A stretch of 7,676 bases of DNA from Deferribacteraceae bacterium (lineage in GTDB: Bacteria; Chrysiogenota; Deferribacteres; Deferribacterales; JAISNW01), in the NCBI GenBank assembly GCA_031276055.1, contig JAISNW010000195.1:1-7676 (forward strand), in the 5' to 3' direction. A program made the position numbers and the translations under genes. The notes under the pieces were generated by a model, which was given only the letters and a program-made list of their open reading frames with translations, was not told the DNA's origin and did not search any database. The first letter of the stretch is position 1. Each line of letters begins with the position of its first letter. Below, in pieces: positions 4,689 to 7,676 of this stretch.

Positions 4689-7676
4689 ACCTTATAGAAG
4701 TTATCGACCCTAGAAAGAACCTTATTTTAATGGCTTCCGCAGGCACAGGGAAGACTTTCTGCCTCGCCTTGCGGGTGCTTACAATCCTCTTGCAAAAGCC
4801 GTTTATCGATATGGAGCTCTTTGATCCCGAAGGGTTGAAAACGGCTGACGTCTCTAAAATAGAGAGCGCCCGCAGGATTATATGCCTTACATTCACACGC
4901 AAAGCCACCGCCGAGATGGATAAACGTATACGAAGGTTTTTACGAGGGCTCGTTTTATACGGTTCAGAAGAGCTTGAAGAGCAGTATAAACAGGAGATAG
5001 AGGATGTATTTGTGTTAGTATCCGATGCGCTAGGCGGCTTAGATCTGCAAGAAACAACTATGCGGGCAAAGGCGGCTGAAGAGAGGATATTTAAGAATCC
5101 TGACACTTTGCGTATACAGACTATTGATAGCTTTTTAAGCAAGATATTAAAGCAATTCCCTTTTGAAGCAGGGGTGCACCCTGATTACACCCTCCTTTCT
5201 GAACACGCCCTTAAAAAGCTCGAAAAGAGCGCCTTCTCCGAAGGTTTCGGCAGCGGCGGCAATGAACGCCTAATCACCCTTTTTGAGAGATATATAGCCG
5301 CCTTTAACTTTAATAGGTTCTATTTTATTAAACGTTTGCAAGAGTTTGTCACTGATCTATGCAACGATATTACACTATATAGAGACGTTATCAACACGCG
5401 GCGCTCTATTAAAGAGTTAGAATACCTAACAGACGATTGCGAAACGTTTGAAGAGGCTTTTAGAATACATATCAAGCAGATGCTCAACCTTATAAACACC
5501 GCCTCGCCTAAACAGAAAGACGAGAAACGTTACAGCGCTTTTTCGCTCTTCTCTAAATTTGTTGACGGCAAGCTGCCTATCGAAGAGGCGCTAAGCCATG
5601 TAGATAAACTTAAACCGCTAAAGGTGAACGCTCTCTACCCTATTACAGACGCCGCTCTCTATAATAAGCATTGGCAAGATGTGAAAGAGCTTACAGCAAA
5701 CTATATATCTCTAAAGAGCGAGCTCTTCTTAGAGTTTGCAAAGCAGTTGGCGGGAACAGTTTATGATAGACTAGAGGCTCAAAAATCCCGCTATTCGTTT
5801 CTAACCTATAACGATGTCCATCGCAAAGTTTATGAGCTTTTTAAGCGGAGTGAATACCCCGCAGAGAACTCCCACCTCTATTTTCGTTTAGACGGCAAGC
5901 CGACGCACCTTCTGGTGGATGAATTTCAAGACACTTCCCATATTCAATGGGAGGTGCTTGCTCCAATAGCAGAAGAGATAATGGCGGGGCTCGGTTCGGA
6001 GGATAAACTAGGGAGCTTTTTCTGCGTGGGGGATCAAAAACAATCTTTATACCGCTTTCGCGGCGCAGTGCCGGGTTTTATGAATATCATAGCGCTGCGT
6101 TACAAAGATTGGCTGAATAAAGAAGACTTAGACAAAAACCGCCGCAGCGATAGAGAGCTCGTCGCATTCGCCAATGAGCTTTTTAGGGAGGCGGACGATT
6201 TTATCGGCGGGGAAGGGGAACTTCGTTTTAATTATATCCCTCAGAGCGCACATAGCACAGAACTTGGCTTTGTCCGCTATATGGCGGGGAAAGCCAATAA
6301 ACGCTGGGAATTCATGTTAGAGGCGGTTTATGAACTGCTTGCACATAACTTTGCTCCTAAAGATATTGCCATCCTCGTTCCTAAATGGAAAAAGGGGGAG
6401 ACAGCAAAAGCCATCCTTGAAGAGAACGGGATTCCCGCCAGCATCCTAAAGGAAGAGGTTCTCTCCCAGAGGGCTGCCTATAGGGTTATAAAAGGGTTAG
6501 TCAGCTATATGTATTATGGGGATGACTTTTCGCTGTATACCTTTCTCTACACTCCGCCCGCTCTAGGAGATTATTCAGAAAAGTTTTTTGGACGTGCAAA
6601 GGCAAGCCTCAACGCCATGTTAGCTAAAAGTGCAGAAGAGGCAGTCTATAAGAGGCTTCTTATGCTGAAGGGGCGTTTTAGTATAATGGATAGGCTTTCA
6701 GAGAGCTCTTTGCAAGAGTTCACCGCCCTTATGGATATTATTGCAGAGCAGCTTCCCAATATAATAAACCCTTTGGAGTTTTTAGAAAAGTTTGAGGCTT
6801 TAGCTGAAGAGGCTGCGCTCCCCCCCGAAAAACCTCAAACCTCTTATATGGACGGCAGCGTTTGCATCTGCACTATAAATTATGCCAAAGGGTTGGAATT
6901 TCCAGCGGTTGTTCTGCCTGATATGGAGCAAAAATCTTCCGCGGCTGATCCTACATTTAACTCACAAGATATTTCATCCCCTTTTGTTAAAGATATACAC
7001 CTTCTTCACAGTAGAGAGCGCCTTAAATATACAGATGAGGGTTATAAAAGCGCACTGGAAAGAGAGGAGTGTTTGATTCGCTTTGATATAATCAATAAAC
7101 TCTATGTGGCAGTTACACGCGCTGAACACGTCTTATACCTCTTTGCAGAGACAGGCAGAGAGGGGTATCTTGATACTTATATCACAAAAGTTTTCCCCGA
7201 GAGCTTTCAGAAGGGGCGGCTTGCTGAACTAGAGGTTGCACCCCCTGCTTTTGCTGAAAAGGGGAGGGAAGGCGGCGCGCTTACTAAAAGGTTGTTATAC
7301 TTTTCAAAATATATCCTCTCGGCGGTGAAAAACCCTATAGAGCTCTCAACTCAACCGATTCTGGCAAAGTTTATCCATGAGCGTAAGGAAGAAAGCGTTG
7401 AACTTTATTCAGATTCAGATATTTATACAACTAGAGATTATGGGATCGCCTTTCACAACGCTGTTTTTAACCTTGAAAACTTTAACGTTGCATCAGCGGC
7501 AAGGGCGGCGGATATTGCTTGGCGAAATTACGGTGGATATCTGGAGGCTGGTGAAAAAGCCCGCCTAATGCAAGATTTAACCATTTTGCTTGCCAACAGC
7601 GACTTTCAAACCTTTATAAAAGATAGGCTCATCTACCGCGAAAAAGCCCTCTTTTACGATAATAAGCTCCTCGTTG
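4685..7676 (+). CDS. addA: AddA-type UvrD/RecB superfamily 1 helicase-nuclease (3' end beyond window)
   Basis: ATP-driven 3'-5' helicase and second nuclease of AddAB. Translation is uninterrupted for 997 codons to the window edge, with no stop or frameshift. Helicase motifs in order: Walker A ASAGTGKT (17-24), Ia LTFTRKA (68-74), Ib QTIDSF (145-150), II VDEFQDT (411-417), III GDQKQSLYRFRG (449-460), IV N485-R-R-S, V TINYAKGLE (730-738) and VI LYVAVTRAE (806-814, arginine finger R812). The Walker B DE (D412, E413) is intact, so ATPase activity is expected. Motif V has Asn732 where His is usual, and motif IV has NRRS where NYRS or NFRS is usual. At the C-terminus YGIAFHN (H924) marks the start of a RecB-type nuclease; its acidic DxK residues lie beyond the window, so nuclease activity is likely but not shown. 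The start is fixed by the ATGA overlap with addB. RecB is the main alternative name, but the AddB partner favours AddA. Confidence 0.93.
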   Translation, partial: MNLIEVIDPRKNLILMASAGTGKTFCLALRVLTILLQKPFIDMELFDPEGLKTADVSKIESARRIICLTFTRKATAEMDKRIRRFLRGLVLYGSEELEEQYKQEIEDVFVLVSDALGGLDLQETTMRAKAAEERIFKNPDTLRIQTIDSFLSKILKQFPFEAGVHPDYTLLSEHALKKLEKSAFSEGFGSGGNERLITLFERYIAAFNFNRFYFIKRLQEFVTDLCNDITLYRDVINTRRSIKELEYLTDDCETFEEAFRIHIKQMLNLINTASPKQKDEKRYSAFSLFSKFVDGKLPIEEALSHVDKLKPLKVNALYPITDAALYNKHWQDVKELTANYISLKSELFLEFAKQLAGTVYDRLEAQKSRYSFLTYNDVHRKVYELFKRSEYPAENSHLYFRLDGKPTHLLVDEFQDTSHIQWEVLAPIAEEIMAGLGSEDKLGSFFCVGDQKQSLYRFRGAVPGFMNIIALRYKDWLNKEDLDKNRRSDRELVAFANELFREADDFIGGEGELRFNYIPQSAHSTELGFVRYMAGKANKRWEFMLEAVYELLAHNFAPKDIAILVPKWKKGETAKAILEENGIPASILKEEVLSQRAAYRVIKGLVSYMYYGDDFSLYTFLYTPPALGDYSEKFFGRAKASLNAMLAKSAEEAVYKRLLMLKGRFSIMDRLSESSLQEFTALMDIIAEQLPNIINPLEFLEKFEALAEEAALPPEKPQTSYMDGSVCICTINYAKGLEFPAVVLPDMEQKSSAADPTFNSQDISSPFVKDIHLLHSRERLKYTDEGYKSALEREECLIRFDIINKLYVAVTRAEHVLYLFAETGREGYLDTYITKVFPESFQKGRLAELEVAPPAFAEKGREGGALTKRLLYFSKYILSAVKNPIELSTQPILAKFIHERKEESVELYSDSDIYTTRDYGIAFHNAVFNLENFNVASAARAADIAWRNYGGYLEAGEKARLMQDLTILLANSDFQTFIKDRLIYREKALFYDNKLLV

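Noticed and set aside
4657..5142. 161-codon open frame on the minus strand at the addB/addA junction
   Set aside because: It lies antisense to addA through its conserved Walker A, Ia and Ib motifs, is Ser-rich and low in recognisable structure, and has no domain; its openness follows from the codon use of addA.
1686..7210. Recurrent GAGCTTTT octamer as a candidate Chi-like site for AddAB
   Set aside because: Most copies are in-frame GAG CTT TTT/TTA codons (Glu-Leu-Phe/Leu) and follow from codon bias. A whole-genome count with strand skew would be needed to propose a Chi site.

Overview
The window looks like ordinary bacterial chromosome: dense coding, about 42-45% G+C by spot count, frequent ATA (Ile) and AGA/AGG (Arg) codons, and no tRNA, rRNA, insertion sequence, CRISPR array or phage gene. 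The organism cannot be named from the sequence. The codon use, a short AddB without a Walker A motif, and a cytosolic GAF histidine kinase would suit a moderate-GC Gram-negative lineage (a Deferribacterota- or Campylobacterota-like type is only a guess). Two transcription units diverge from a single AT-rich intergenic region (about 1332-1517).

Leftward (minus strand): a soluble GAF-HisKA-HATPase sensor kinase (180-1310, perhaps starting at 1331), followed after 22 bp by the first 52 codons of an unrecognised protein (157 to beyond base 1). The kinase start is unusual. The only good Shine-Dalgarno is correctly spaced for an AUA codon at 1331-1329, not for the TTG at 1310 or the ATG at 1289.

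Rightward (plus strand): a compact three-gene DNA-processing operon. It holds a type 1 RNase H (1518-1973), an AddB-type subunit with an inactive helicase fold, a PD-(D/E)XK nuclease and an Fe-S cluster (1980-4688), and an AddA-type SF1 helicase with a C-terminal nuclease (4685 to past the window end, 997 complete codons visible). AddB follows RNase H by 6 bp, and addB/addA overlap as ATGA, so the three are very probably co-transcribed and the last two translationally coupled. AddAB unwinds and resects double-strand ends and loads the recombinase. Placing an RNA:DNA hybrid nuclease first in the same message suggests coupling of hybrid removal to end resection (inference).

The intergenic region carries an extended -10 promoter for the right operon, a TATAAT for the left operon overlapping it back to back, two palindromes and a thrice-repeated TAATATC. 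I found no wholly new system. The points most worth checking are the rnh-addB-addA linkage, the possible AUA start, the altered helicase motifs IV and V in AddA, and the palindromic, repeat-rich control region.
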